A stretch of DNA of 64,000 nucleotides, taken from NCBI RefSeq assembly GCF_013085545.1, contig NZ_CP039543.1, forward strand, positions 496,001 through 560,000, written 5' to 3'. Below are positions 41,637-53,715 of the stretch, piece after piece (position 1 is the first letter of the stretch; each line of letters begins with the position of its first letter). Both the position numbers and the translations under genes were made by a program. This DNA is from Oceanidesulfovibrio marinus (lineage in GTDB: Bacteria; Desulfobacterota; Desulfovibrionia; Desulfovibrionales; Desulfovibrionaceae). The notes beneath the pieces were generated by a model, which was not told the origin of the DNA, ran no database searches, and saw only the letters and a list, made by a program, of their open reading frames with translations.

Positions 41637-42239
41637 ATGAGCTGGGCTTCCGTGCCTATCGTCATCGAGACGACGGGCCGCACCGAGCGTGCCTACGATA
41701 TCTACTCCCGTCTGCTCAAGGATCGGATCATTCTGCTGGGCACGCCCATTGACGATCAGATCGCGAGCCTTATCTGTGCACAGCTTCTCTTTCTGGAGTC
41801 CGAGAACCCGGAGAAAGAGATCAATCTGTATATCAACTCCCCGGGCGGCGTGGTGACGGCCGGCATGGCCATCTACGACACCATGCAGTACATCTCTGCG
41901 CCGGTGGCCACGCTCTGTCTGGGTCAGGCCGCGTCCATGGCTGCGCTGCTGCTCTGCGCCGGTGAGAAGGGCATGCGCTACACCCTGCCCCACAGCCGGA
42001 TCATGATCCACCAGCCCATGGGCGGCTTCTCCGGCCAGGCCACGGACGTGGACATCCAGGCGCGCGAAATTCTGCGCCTCAAGGACTCTCTGAATCATAT
42101 CATGTCCAAGCACACGGGGCAGGATATCGAAAAGGTGTCCAAGGACACGGATCGCGACAACTTTATGGGCGCCAAGGAGGCCGTGGAGTACGGCCTGGTG
42201 GACGAGATCCTGGAGTCCCGTCAGGATATGAAGAGCTAA
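41637..42239 (+). CDS. clpP: ATP-dependent Clp protease proteolytic subunit ClpP
   Basis: Serine peptidase of 200 residues. The catalytic triad is Ser100 (GQAASMAA), His125 (IMIHQPMGG) and Asp174 (DTDRDNFM). It forms the tetradecameric chamber that degrades unfolded substrates fed by ClpX or ClpA. AAGGAG lies 6-7 nt before the ATG. The short N-terminus ([11 protein letters not shown]) suggests little or no propeptide. clpX follows after 39 nt. Confidence 0.97.
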   Translation: MSWASVPIVIETTGRTERAYDIYSRLLKDRIILLGTPIDDQIASLICAQLLFLESENPEKEINLYINSPGGVVTAGMAIYDTMQYISAPVATLCLGQAASMAALLLCAGEKGMRYTLPHSRIMIHQPMGGFSGQATDVDIQAREILRLKDSLNHIMSKHTGQDIEKVSKDTDRDNFMGAKEAVEYGLVDEILESRQDMKS

Positions 42240-42278
42240 AGTTACACATGACCCGTGTAGAACAAGGATCATTGCGTT

Positions 42279-43544
<1,266 letters not shown>

Positions 43545-43735
43545 AACCGGCTGTGATATTCGGCGGAAGGGCCGGCGCCGGGGCAGTTTCCGGCGCCGCG
43601 CCTGCCGGACCATTCGCAGGAAGGTCCGCTCCGCCTGTCTCCCCGGTGGCGAGTCCGCCGGTACGTCAGCTCTTTGAAAGCGCGATCTGCGATCCGGCGA
43701 CGCGCGCCGCACCGGCACAATCCCTCCCGGCCGCG

Positions 43736-43763
43736 TTGACAACACCGCACAGCGTTTTACTCT
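43736..43763 (+). promoter_or_regulatory. Predicted promoter of lon
   Basis: A perfect TTGACA (43736-43741), a 16-bp spacer and TACTCT (43758-43763). It lies in the 294-bp gap between clpX and lon, about 75 bp before the lon start. A GC-rich hairpin at 43574-43598 without a T-run lies upstream. Confidence 0.55.
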
Positions 43764-43838
43764 AGAGGATACTGACGTGATTCTCGCGCATCCGCGCGGG
43801 AGTCGACGCAACGAACAACCTCTCGAGGAGTTTTTTAC

Positions 43839-46307
<2,469 letters not shown>

Positions 46308-46358
46308 GCATCGAGATTGATCTGGGCCGTACGGTCCGGGTGACTCACACAACGCAAC

Positions 46359-46393
46359 AAAGCGGGACTCCCAGGAAGGGGGTCCCGCTTTTT
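46359..46393 (+). terminator. Terminator of lon
   Basis: AAAGCGGGAC(T)CCC / GGGGGTCCCGCTTT stem ending in TTTTT. A close copy is at 48860-48894. Confidence 0.9.
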
Positions 46394-46427
46394 GTATGGG
46401 ATTGGGAGGGGGAGCAAGGGAGGTGTC

Positions 46428-46435
46428 TACTGCTT
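46428..46435. repeat. Target-site duplication of the IS element, left copy
   Basis: TACTGCTT, identical to 47645-47652. The last T could equally be the first base of the element. Confidence 0.7.
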
Positions 46436-47644
46436 GAACTGAGATGGATATAACCTGACACCTGGGCCACCAAAAGGTTGTGGTCATGCCGTCCCTGGCT
46501 GGGTATCGATGGAGTTGCGAAGCTTCACGAACCCTTTCGAGGAGAACGCCATGACCACGAAACGCAAAGTAGCACGAAGGAAGATGAGTCTGCTAGAGCT
46601 GGCCACTGAATTGGGCAACGTCAGCAAAGCGTGCAAAATCATGGGCTATTCCAGGCAGCAGTTCTACGAGATCCGGCGCAACTACCAGACCTTCGGCGCC
46701 GAAGGTCTATTGGACCGCCTGCCCGGGCCGCGAGGCCCGCACCCCAACCGCGTCGACGAGGCTGTCGAGCAGGCCATCCTCGACTACTGCTTGGCTCACC
46801 CCACGCACGGGCCGCTCCGCGTCGCCCAACAGCTTGTCCTGCAAGGCGTCCAGGTCAGCTCCGGCGGTGTCCGCGGCGTCTGGAGCCGGCACGGCTTGCT
46901 CACCCGACACGAGCGACTGCTACGGCTGGAGAAGAGCGTGCGGGCGCAGCGCCTCGAACTCTCGGACGAGCAGATTCGCGTTCTGGAGCGCTTCAGCCCC
47001 GAGTTCCGCGACCGACACATCGAGACGCGCCACACCGGCGACCTCGTGGCCGTGGACACCTTCTTCGTGGGCACGCTCAAGGGGGTCGGACGCGTGTATT
47101 TGCAGTCGGTTATCGATTGTCATAGCCGCTACGCCTGGGGCCGGCTCTACACCACCAAGCTGCCAGTGACCGCGGTCCACGTGCTCAACGAGGACGTGCT
47201 GCCGTTTTTCGAGGAGCACGGCGCGCGCATTTCGACGATTCTCTCGGACAACGGTCGCGAGTTCTGCGGTCGCCCGGACAAGCATCCGTACGAATTGTTC
47301 TTGCAATTAGAAGGGATTGAGCACCGGACAACGCAGGTTCGCCGGCCGCAGAGCAACGGCTTTGTGGAGCGGTTGCATCGGACATTGCTCGACGAGCATT
47401 TCCGCATCAAGGGCCGCGAGAAGTGGTACGAATCGGTGGAGGAAATGCAAGAGGATCTGGACAGTTACCTGAACCACTACAACCGGGAACGCACCCATCA
47501 GGGCCGCGGCATGGACGGCCGAGTGCCCTACCAAGCGTTCCTGGACGGCATCGTAATCGACGAAGCAGAGGTAGAAAAAGAAGAAGCAGCGTAGCCATCA
47601 CCCCGCCAGGGGCGGAGTGTCAGGTGACTACTATCTCTGTACAT
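46435..47644. mobile_element. IS481-family insertion sequence, complete
   Basis: About 1.21 kb with one transposase gene. The outer ends form an imperfect inverted repeat: left TGAACTGAGATGG...ACCTGACAC, right (complement) TGTACAGAGATAG...ACCTGACAC, with the 10-nt block ACCTGACAC preserved on both sides. It is flanked by the direct repeat TACTGCTT. Joining the flanks restores the codons Lys-Gln-stop for the neighbouring membrane-protein gene, which confirms the boundaries. It inserted into the remnant island behind lon. Confidence 0.82.
46551..47594 (+). CDS. IS481-family transposase (DDE)
   Basis: Transposase of 347 residues. An N-terminal helix-turn-helix (about 12-60; LLELATELGNVSKACKIMGY, then SRQQFYEIRR) binds the ends. 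The integrase-core domain carries the catalytic Asp169 (LVAVDTFF), Asp233 (ILSDNGREF) and Glu273 (GFVERLHRT). The Asp-to-Glu spacing is a little longer than 35 because of a CGRPDKHPYELF insert. The C-terminal NHYNRERTHQGRGM is typical of the family. The start at 46551 has GAGGAG upstream. The gene appears intact, so the element may be active. Confidence 0.93.
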   Translation: MTTKRKVARRKMSLLELATELGNVSKACKIMGYSRQQFYEIRRNYQTFGAEGLLDRLPGPRGPHPNRVDEAVEQAILDYCLAHPTHGPLRVAQQLVLQGVQVSSGGVRGVWSRHGLLTRHERLLRLEKSVRAQRLELSDEQIRVLERFSPEFRDRHIETRHTGDLVAVDTFFVGTLKGVGRVYLQSVIDCHSRYAWGRLYTTKLPVTAVHVLNEDVLPFFEEHGARISTILSDNGREFCGRPDKHPYELFLQLEGIEHRTTQVRRPQSNGFVERLHRTLLDEHFRIKGREKWYESVEEMQEDLDSYLNHYNRERTHQGRGMDGRVPYQAFLDGIVIDEAEVEKEEAA

Positions 47645-48008
47645 ACTGCTTCCACAAGCGTATAGTGCCGATGAGGAAGAACATGTTCATGAATATTGTT
47701 GAAATAAGCATGAACGTTGTTCCAAACGTGTAGCCAAACATTCTGGTCGTGATACCATGCTGTGCCAGGATGATTATGCCTATGACGTTGTATACGCTGC
47801 TCAGGGTGATGAGGATTGACAGCAGAATTGTTGCCAATCGGAAATTTTTGATAGACAAAAATCCGAGTATAGACACGGCAATGAAAGCGGTACTTGTTGT
47901 GAGCACCCTATGAGGAATGTAAATTACTTGTAGCACTATTTTTAACGCGTATATTGACAGGTATATTGGGATAAATGTATTTTTTATAAATAAATTTTTG
48001 TGCATCAT
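47631..48008 (-). CDS. Small AT-rich multi-pass membrane protein; candidate immunity protein
   Basis: Protein of 125 residues with about four predicted membrane helices (near 8-30, 35-52, 58-78, 92-115) and short polar loops. Base composition is much more AT-rich than the chromosome around it, a sign of foreign origin. The start (ATGATG) has AGG 6 nt upstream. The 3' end is altered by the IS: the native end was ...RLWKQ-stop; the insertion falls in the stop codon and the reading frame now runs 4 codons into the IS end before TAG. It follows the MuF-like pseudogene by 22 bp. Its position fits an immunity protein, but no family is recognised. Confidence 0.6.
   Translation of the reverse strand: MMHKNLFIKNTFIPIYLSIYALKIVLQVIYIPHRVLTTSTAFIAVSILGFLSIKNFRLATILLSILITLSSVYNVIGIIILAQHGITTRMFGYTFGTTFMLISTIFMNMFFLIGTIRLWKQYVQR
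47645..47652. repeat. Target-site duplication of the IS element, right copy
   Basis: TACTGCTT, matching 46428-46435. Confidence 0.7.
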
Positions 48009-48030
48009 CTTAAACCTATGCCTAGAATGT

Positions 48031-48656
48031 TTAGTTATTGGAGTCGCAATCACTAGCAGTAATGTTATTTTCAATTCGTTGAATTACCTTGCTGTGAGCA
48101 TTAGATCCATATCGATAGCCATCAATAAACGCATCCCAATAGGAATATGACTCTGCCATTGCTTTGAATTGAGTTGACCAATTTGAGCAATCCTCATAAT
48201 CTATTGCTTTCTGTTTTAACGTGCGCCGCACCTTCTTCTGCAAGCCCTTAACCAAAAATGGTGATTCATAGCCAAGCCATGTTTCCATAGGTGTTGAATG
48301 CCAGTAATCCTTCTCCTTTGGGCCGTACAATTCGTGTAACAGTTTTCCGGCATCTTTTATGCCGACAGTATCCGAGCCCATCGAAACTGAGTGCAGATGG
48401 TTTTGCTCCCTGCCGTTGTTGACCTTCCTTGTGTTTGAGGCTGTTGCTTTCACAGGTTGCAGAGTGCACTTGCAGTTGGGATGCGGCCGTTTCAGCTTTA
48501 TGGCATCAGGATGAAGTACTTTCTGCCGTCGCGGGCCACGCAGTCGATGCACGCGCCCGGGCTGGCTCGCCAGACCCATTGGGCCAGTGGATTTACTTCA
48601 TAAATCTGTTTATCCGTAGCAGTCAATAACGGTTCATACGAACTTTTTACGGTCAT
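48031..48656 (-). pseudogene. Frameshifted phage MuF/SPP1-gp7-like protein with unknown C-terminal domain
   Basis: Reading from ATG 48656, 48 codons encode MTVKSSYEPLL..., with WVWRASPGACIDC and VARDGRKYF. The frame then breaks near 48512, and the adjacent frame continues HPDAIKLKRPHPNCKCTLQPV and about 135 further residues to 48031. A single lost base in a TTCCATCC-like sequence would explain the break and give a protein of about 208 residues. C-x2-C followed by HPNCxC is the signature of the MuF/gp7 head-morphogenesis domain. The C-terminal part (from about residue 75) has no match I know; it is AT-rich and has few motifs (HHL-like HLHSVSMG, DYWHSTPMETWLGYES). In MuF toxins this position holds the toxin domain. 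Confidence 0.6.
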
Positions 48657-48760
48657 CCTTTAGCCCCTCATGCTCGTTGTTCTCGATGCGAAAACAGTAG
48701 GGCGAGGAGCCGGTGAGAAAACACCCGGAAACATGGCCGTCTTGCCGACAGCAGTATAGG
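48634..48760 (-). pseudogene. Possible 3' scrap of a gene preceding the MuF-like gene
   Basis: In one minus-strand frame the sequence up to the repeat junction reads ...GSSPYCFRIENNEHEGLKDD and ends RKKFV-stop, overlapping the start of the MuF-like gene by 23 nt, as tightly packed phage genes often do. It is cut off at the lon-end repeat. Only about 40 codons remain, so identity is unknown. Confidence 0.25.
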
Positions 48761-48761
48761 G

Positions 48762-48802
48762 GCCCGAGGAGCAGCCGGCGGCCAACAACCACCAGCACTA
48801 AG
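48762..48802. repeat. Direct repeat of lon 3' end, copy 2 (possible att site)
   Basis: 40 of 41 bases match 46268-46308, including the lon stop codon. No lon coding sequence lies upstream of it, so it is a displaced gene end. Confidence 0.75.
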
Positions 48803-48859
48803 GGTTACGCGAGCCACGAATTCGACCACGGACTGATTGATCCGCATACACAACGCAAC

Positions 48860-48894
48860 AAAGCGGGGCTCCCGAGATGGGGGTCCCGCTTTTT
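48860..48894 (+). terminator. Duplicate of the lon terminator
   Basis: The same CACAACGCAACAAAGCGGG lead-in and stem-loop ending GGGGGTCCCGCTTTTT as at 46359-46393, with a few changes in the loop. The 47 bp between stop codon and terminator differ from the 40 bp of copy 1. Confidence 0.85.
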
Positions 48895-49059
48895 ACGTTG
48901 ACGTTTCATTTGCCGGCCCCGTGTATGAGTTCTGTGAAATCGGCCTGCCATGTGTTGCCGGCGGCAGTTCCACGAGGCATGAGAAAGGTGTTCAGATTTC
49001 TTAAGAATCGGCGCCCTTCTCATGGGGGGGCATAATCATCGTGCCAAAAGGGTATTCTT

Positions 49060-49758
49060 ATGAAGACGCGTGCCTTGCTGGCTGTGTCCTGCCTGCTTTT
49101 CGCTGCTGCGTGCGCCAATGATCCGGCTTCGGTCAAGGATACGGTGCTGAACAATGCACACCAGTGGTTTGCCGCTGCTTCGAACGAGACCGTGCGCCTG
49201 GATGACGATGCCTTCCAGATGGTCCATCTCAGGAGCGGTGAAACAGCCTACCTCGTGGGAGCGGTGTTCGAGGATCGCGGCAGGAACGCAAAGGCGAGCA
49301 CGCTGCTTGTGCGCCCGGATACGCAGGAAGCCCGAGAGGTCCAGAGAATAATCAGGAAGTTCCACGTCGAAGACTTCAATGGGGACGGCGTCTCCGAGGT
49401 CCTGGCCGACACCCATGCCCGCTGGGGTGGATGGGACGGCGGAACGTGGTCCATCATCCAGTTTGACGGCTGGGAGCCCGTGATACTGCATCAGGCAGAG
49501 TATTTTGAAACTGATGCGGCGTGGGAGGCCGTCGGCTTGACCCACGAGTGCATCGACACGACGTGGCGATTTCACGCCAGGGGCAATGCGACATGCCTGG
49601 CCGAGCAGATCCGCATACAAAAGGACGAGCAGGTATCGGAAGTCACAGCCGCGTATCTGTTTCAGCGGTCCGGTGTTGCGCCCATGGATTTCGGAGAGTG
49701 TGAGAGCTGGCCGGCGCGCAAGGATCTGAGCACCGACCTTGTGGCGGAAAAAGAGTAA
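49060..49758 (+). CDS. Lipoprotein of unknown function
   Basis: Protein of 232 residues with a lipoprotein signal (LLFAAAC, Cys18 acylated). The mature part contains a single EF-hand/FG-GAP-like loop FNGDGVSEVLAD (near 108-119) followed by WGGWDGGTWSIIQFDG. This resembles exported proteins that compare or store small calcium-binding loops. Two further cysteines (ECIDTT and ATCLAE) could pair. No family is recognised. It is a single gene immediately after the lon-associated island. Confidence 0.7.
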   Translation: MKTRALLAVSCLLFAAACANDPASVKDTVLNNAHQWFAAASNETVRLDDDAFQMVHLRSGETAYLVGAVFEDRGRNAKASTLLVRPDTQEAREVQRIIRKFHVEDFNGDGVSEVLADTHARWGGWDGGTWSIIQFDGWEPVILHQAEYFETDAAWEAVGLTHECIDTTWRFHARGNATCLAEQIRIQKDEQVSEVTAAYLFQRSGVAPMDFGECESWPARKDLSTDLVAEKE

Positions 49759-49785
49759 GGAAGGGACGGCTGGCCCCGGCGGGCA

Positions 49786-50235
49786 TCACCCATCCAACCT
49801 TTTCCCGTAGCTCACGACCGCATCCCTCGTGAACCCCAGGGACTCGTAGAAGCCGCGGCATTGGATATTGGTCTCGCGGATCTGGAGGTTGATTTTGGGG
49901 CAGCCCATGGCCTGGAGCTTCTCCTTGATGCAGCCCAGCAGCTTTCTGCCCAGGCCGGTGCGCTGGCGTTCCGGCAGCACGGCCAGGTAGTATATCCAGC
50001 CGCGGTGACCGTCGTAGCCGCCCATGATCGTCCCCACCACCTTGTACACGCCCTCGTTCTCCGAAAGCGCCACGAGAAAGAGCCCGTCGTTCAAACGCAG
50101 CTTTGTCCGGATGTCCTTCCAGGGATCGTTTTGCGGCGCAAGCAGGCCGCACGCGCGCCAGACCTCGATAATGCCCTCGGCGTCATTCAGGGTGCAGGGC
50201 CGGATGATGAGTTCATTGACTGCGTTTTGAATCAT
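49786..50235 (-). CDS. GNAT-family N-acetyltransferase
   Basis: Acetyltransferase of 149 residues. The acetyl-CoA binding motif A is IYYLAVLPERQRTGLGRKLL with the R-x-x-G-x-G/A core, and motif B is in GFYESLGFTRDAVVSYGKRL. The closest layout I recall is YpeA-type GNAT. Substrate unknown. The start at 50235 is supported by GGGAG upstream and by the fold start; the frame is open for 40 more codons. A good promoter lies about 80 bp upstream. Confidence 0.88.
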   Translation of the reverse strand: MIQNAVNELIIRPCTLNDAEGIIEVWRACGLLAPQNDPWKDIRTKLRLNDGLFLVALSENEGVYKVVGTIMGGYDGHRGWIYYLAVLPERQRTGLGRKLLGCIKEKLQAMGCPKINLQIRETNIQCRGFYESLGFTRDAVVSYGKRLDG

Positions 50236-50315
50236 GGCGGCTCCCGGGCAGGTTAGAGGGTGAGGGACTCCTGTCTGCTGCCGGCCGGCCAGGGCAGCTC
50301 TGAACATAAGTTTAT

Positions 50316-50344
50316 TGTATAAATGGAGTTCAATCGTTCTGCAA
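50316..50344 (-). promoter_or_regulatory. Predicted sigma-70 promoter of the GNAT gene
   Basis: Minus-strand TTGCAG (50344-50339), exactly 17 bp, then TATACA (50321-50316). The surrounding AT-rich sequence has a repeated ATTGAA motif. Confidence 0.55.
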
Positions 50345-50419
50345 GTTGAATTCAATCGCGCTGTCGATGGCTCATCGAAAAATCACCCCCATTCTGTGCG
50401 ATAGCGCACGCCGCAACGA

Positions 50420-50451
50420 AAAAAAGCGCCGTCGGACATGCCGGCGGCGCT
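50420..50451 (-). terminator. Terminator of the FlgO-type operon
   Basis: Minus-strand stem AGCGCCGCCGG / CCGACGGCGCT followed by seven T residues; it lies 44 nt after the last gene of the operon. Confidence 0.9.
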
Positions 50452-50494
50452 TTGGATTGGCGTCTTCTGTCAGAATGGAGCGTAGTCTGGCGCC

Positions 50495-51109
50495 TCAGTG
50501 GGCGGCCATCATCGCGTCCCTGGTGAACTGCGTGTACACCGTGGGAGCAATGCCGGCGTTGCTGCTCATTTCGGCGTCACCCATGAGCTGCCGGGCCTCG
50601 CTGTCCAGCGGCAGGCTCATGCTCGACATGGCCAGCACCTCGTTGCTGGCGGCGTGCACCAGCCGGATGTTGAAGCGCACGTTCTGCGTGGTGGTCGTGT
50701 ACGTGCCGATGAGCACCAGGGCGGACTGCACGGCGCGTTCGCCCAGCAGGAACACCCGCCGCGTCAGCATCAGCTCGCCGGTCTGCGGTTTGAACAGCAC
50801 GGACACGCCCTTGCGAATCTCCTGCACGCGGTAGCCGGTCTTGGTGAACTGCATGGCCAGCTCCTCGGCCAGCAGCCGGGAAAGCGGCGACGCCGTCTCC
50901 AGGTCGTTCAGGTTCACGGGCGTGGTCACGACAAGGGTGGGGCCGTTGTTGCCCAGGGCGGACTGGCCCAGCTTCTCGGCCATCTGCTGGTTGAGGTCCT
51001 CGGCCAGGGCCTGGGCCATGCGTGGCAGCCGGGCGCCCATGGCCGGGCCGGCAAAGATCAGCAGAAGTAGCAGGGAAAGAACGATGGCCGGGGTTGTGGT
51101 GCGGCGCAT
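50495..51109 (-). CDS. FlgO-family exported protein
   Basis: Protein of 204 residues with a signal peptide (cleavage near AMGA) and a FlgO domain (about 30-185). The typical order is LAEDLNQQM, TTPVNLNDLETASPLSRLLA, EELAMQFTKTGYRVQEIRKG, then LIGTYTTTTQNVRFNIRLVHAASNEVL. FlgO is an outer-membrane protein needed for motility in Vibrio; its exact role is unknown. It is the last gene of a three-gene minus-strand operon whose first gene is a longer FlgO paralogue. Confidence 0.85.
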   Translation of the reverse strand: MRRTTTPAIVLSLLLLLIFAGPAMGARLPRMAQALAEDLNQQMAEKLGQSALGNNGPTLVVTTPVNLNDLETASPLSRLLAEELAMQFTKTGYRVQEIRKGVSVLFKPQTGELMLTRRVFLLGERAVQSALVLIGTYTTTTQNVRFNIRLVHAASNEVLAMSSMSLPLDSEARQLMGDAEMSSNAGIAPTVYTQFTRDAMMAAH

Positions 51110-51136
51110 GGCGCGTCTCCTTATCTGCGCCGCGGG

Positions 51137-51433
51137 CTAGCGGCGGCTGCGGATGGCGGCGTTTACAGAGGCCATCTCGCGGTCAAGCAGTTGTTGCATT
51201 TCCTGGGTCCGCGCCGAGGAGCGGGCAAGGGCCAGATGTTCGCGGGCGATCTCGTACCGGCCCTGGGCCATGTAATCCCGGGCGCGGTAGAGGTTCCACA
51301 GGCTCTGCTCGTTGTAGGGTACGGACGCCACCTCGGCGTTGGCCGGTTGCCGGTAGACGCCATCGCAGCCGGCTATGGACAGGGCCCACAGGATCATGAG
51401 CACCGTGATGAGTATGCTGGTGGGTATGCGCAT
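51137..51433 (-). CDS. Small lipoprotein with a short helical repeat
   Basis: Protein of 98 residues with lipobox SIAGC (Cys23). The mature region is helical with a TPR-like segment SLWNLYRARDYMAQGRYEIA. It lies between two FlgO-family genes (9 nt after the first and 27 nt before the second) and may be a structural partner. In Vibrio the partner of FlgO is lipoprotein FlgP; this protein does not obviously match FlgP. Confidence 0.7.
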   Translation of the reverse strand: MRIPTSILITVLMILWALSIAGCDGVYRQPANAEVASVPYNEQSLWNLYRARDYMAQGRYEIAREHLALARSSARTQEMQQLLDREMASVNAAIRSRR

Positions 51434-51441
51434 GTCGGGCC

Positions 51442-52380
51442 TCAGCGTACGTCGAAACCTTTGTCGATGTCGGTGAGCCGGGATTGGCCCACCATGGTGT
51501 CGTAGTCCTTCACGCTGACGAACGCCTGCTCCAGCGTGCGCGTGGTGTTGGCCAGCATCTGCTTGGAGATCATTGTCTGCGGGAAGACCACGTTGCCGGC
51601 GCGCAGGACGCGGCCCGTGGTAGCTTCCACCAGCCTAGCGTTGACAAAGACGTTGTAGTGGTCGGAGTAGTAGGTGCCCACCAGGATGGCAACGCCGCGG
51701 CGCTGGCGCGTGGGGCCGGGTACCCGGCGGGAAAGCAGGAAGTCGCCCTGGCCGGGGCGGGAGTTGATGGCCGAGTCGAGGCGGTACTCGTTCACCTGGT
51801 AACCGCGCCGGGCAAACTCGTACATCATCTGCTCGGACAGATAGCGGCCAAAGGACGATGTCTCGTCAAAGTTGTCCTGGCTGACAAAGGAGGTGGGCAG
51901 GGCCATGGTGGCTGTCACGCCCGGGGCGATGGGCCCCTCGGCCAGCTGGTCGGCCAGCTCCTTGACGATCAGCTTGAGCTCCCGCGCGGCCACGTTGTTC
52001 GGGTCCTGCGGCACCATGGGCTGCCGTGGTCCCATCCATACATAGCCGCCGCGGCCGTCCGGCACCAGCATGCCGGAGTACATGTCCTCCATGGGCAGGA
52101 TGTGCGTGTCCTGGCCATCCACCACGCCTTTCTCCGCCTTGCCCACGCTCATGGTCGCGCCCTGGTCCAGAAACTGGTGGCGCACCGGGACGGCTGTCTC
52201 GGAGTCGGCCGCCGGCGGCGCGGGCGTGCCGCCTACCGATTCTACAGGCAGGGGACCCTCTACATAGGGGCCGTCCGCCGGCACGGGCTGGGCGCCGGAC
52301 TGTGCGAAAGAGGCCACAGCCGTCAGGGCCAGGCCCATGGCGCAGATAAATATGAGAATGATGCGAAAGACGATTTGCAT
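51442..52380 (-). CDS. FlgO-family exported protein with long N-terminal extension
   Basis: Protein of 312 residues. A signal peptide (about 1-25; cleavage near ASFAQ) precedes a Pro-rich linker (about 28-70), and the FlgO domain occupies about 130-290. Typical segments are ARELKLIVKELADQL, then SSFGRYLSEQMMYEFARRGYQV, VAILVGTYYSDHYNVFVNARLV and TTGRVLRAGNVVFP. AAGGAG lies 8 nt before the ATG at 52380; the 13-codon longer frame has none. It is the first gene of the operon with the small lipoprotein and a second FlgO paralogue. Confidence 0.85.
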   Translation of the reverse strand: MQIVFRIILIFICAMGLALTAVASFAQSGAQPVPADGPYVEGPLPVESVGGTPAPPAADSETAVPVRHQFLDQGATMSVGKAEKGVVDGQDTHILPMEDMYSGMLVPDGRGGYVWMGPRQPMVPQDPNNVAARELKLIVKELADQLAEGPIAPGVTATMALPTSFVSQDNFDETSSFGRYLSEQMMYEFARRGYQVNEYRLDSAINSRPGQGDFLLSRRVPGPTRQRRGVAILVGTYYSDHYNVFVNARLVEATTGRVLRAGNVVFPQTMISKQMLANTTRTLEQAFVSVKDYDTMVGQSRLTDIDKGFDVR

Positions 52381-52590
52381 TGGTGTGCGCTCCTTGCCGA
52401 ATATGCGCCAGACATCCATGTCGGGCGCGCTTTTCCACCGTGCTTGTTCTTTTGTATCGACACTCCGGCGGCTTCCTTAAGGTCCTGCACATAAAAAACA
52501 TGAACAGCCCGTGCGGCGGGCCTTGCACCAGACCCTTTTCTTGGGCGATGAAATAACGTAAGGCGAGGTCCACCGAGGCGAACGACATCC

Positions 52591-53715
52591 ATGACACAGC
52601 ATTCAGAGCATCAGCCGAGTATGGTTGATCCCTACCGCCCGCAACGGCGGCAGACGCGCACCATCCACGTGGGCGACGTGCCCCTGGGCGGGGATCATCC
52701 CGTGGTCGTGCAGTCCATGACCAACACGGACACGCGCGATGCGGAAACGACCATTGCCCAGATAGCGGCCCTGGCCGACGCAGGCGCGGCTCTGGTGCGC
52801 TGCGCCGTGCCGGACATGAAGGCTTCGGAAGCATTGCGATCCATCCGCGAGGCATCGCCTGTGCCGATCATCGCGGATATCCACTTCGACCACAAGCTGG
52901 CCCTGGCGGCGCTGGAAGCCGGCGTGCAAGGCCTGCGCATCAACCCCGGCAACATCGGCAACGAGGCCAAGGTGGACGCCGTGGTCAGCGCGGCCAAGGC
53001 GGCAGATGCGGCCATCCGCATCGGCGTCAACTCCGGCTCCGTGGAAAAGGAGCTGCTGGCGAAGTTTGGCGGCCCCACGCCCGAGGCCATGGTGGAGTCC
53101 GCGCTGAAGCACGTGGCCATGCTGGAGAAGCGCGGTTTTTATGAGACCAAGATCTCGCTCAAGTCGTCGTCGGTCACACATACCGTGGCCGCCTACCGCA
53201 TTCTGGCCGAGCGGGTGGACTACCCGCTGCACATTGGCGTGACCGAGGCCGGCACGCTGCTGTCCGGTTCGGTGAAGTCCGCCGTGGGCCTGGGCGTGCT
53301 GCTGTACGAGGGCGTGGGCGATACCCTGCGTGTCTCCCTGACGCACGACCCGGTGGCCGAGGTGGGCGTGGCCTGGCAGATTCTGCGCAGCCTGGGCCTG
53401 GGCGAGCGCGGACCCGAGATTATATCCTGCCCCACATGCGGGCGGACGGAAATAGATCTCATACCTCTGGCAGAAGAGGTTGAGGCGAGACTCAGGACCG
53501 TGGACGAGGTGTTCACCGTGGCGGTCATGGGTTGCGTGGTCAACGGACCCGGCGAGGCGAAAGAAGCCGACATCGGCATCGCCGGCGGCCGGAACAAGGG
53601 AATAATTTTCAAGAAAGGCGAAGTGGTCCGCACAGTCCGTGGCCGGGAGAATCTCCTGCCCGCGTTCATGGAGGAGCTGGACGCCTTTCTCGCACACCGC
53701 AGGGGAGAATCCTGA
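52591..53715 (+). CDS. ispG: 4-hydroxy-3-methylbut-2-enyl diphosphate synthase IspG
   Basis: Enzyme of 374 residues that makes HMBPP from ME-cPP in the MEP isoprenoid pathway, using a [4Fe-4S] cluster and ferredoxin or flavodoxin. The TIM-barrel part (about 15-265) has [20 protein letters not shown] and [10 protein letters not shown]. The cluster ligands are in [12 protein letters not shown] and [11 protein letters not shown], all three present. The start at 52591 is not firmly fixed; Met11 is an alternative. Its stop overlaps the proS start (TGATG). Confidence 0.95.
   Translation: MTQHSEHQPSMVDPYRPQRRQTRTIHVGDVPLGGDHPVVVQSMTNTDTRDAETTIAQIAALADAGAALVRCAVPDMKASEALRSIREASPVPIIADIHFDHKLALAALEAGVQGLRINPGNIGNEAKVDAVVSAAKAADAAIRIGVNSGSVEKELLAKFGGPTPEAMVESALKHVAMLEKRGFYETKISLKSSSVTHTVAAYRILAERVDYPLHIGVTEAGTLLSGSVKSAVGLGVLLYEGVGDTLRVSLTHDPVAEVGVAWQILRSLGLGERGPEIISCPTCGRTEIDLIPLAEEVEARLRTVDEVFTVAVMGCVVNGPGEAKEADIGIAGGRNKGIIFKKGEVVRTVRGRENLLPAFMEELDAFLAHRRGES

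Noticed and set aside
48668-48853. Minus-strand open frame across the second lon-end repeat
   Set aside because: It crosses the repeat junction antisense to lon tail sequence and shows no protein-like signal.
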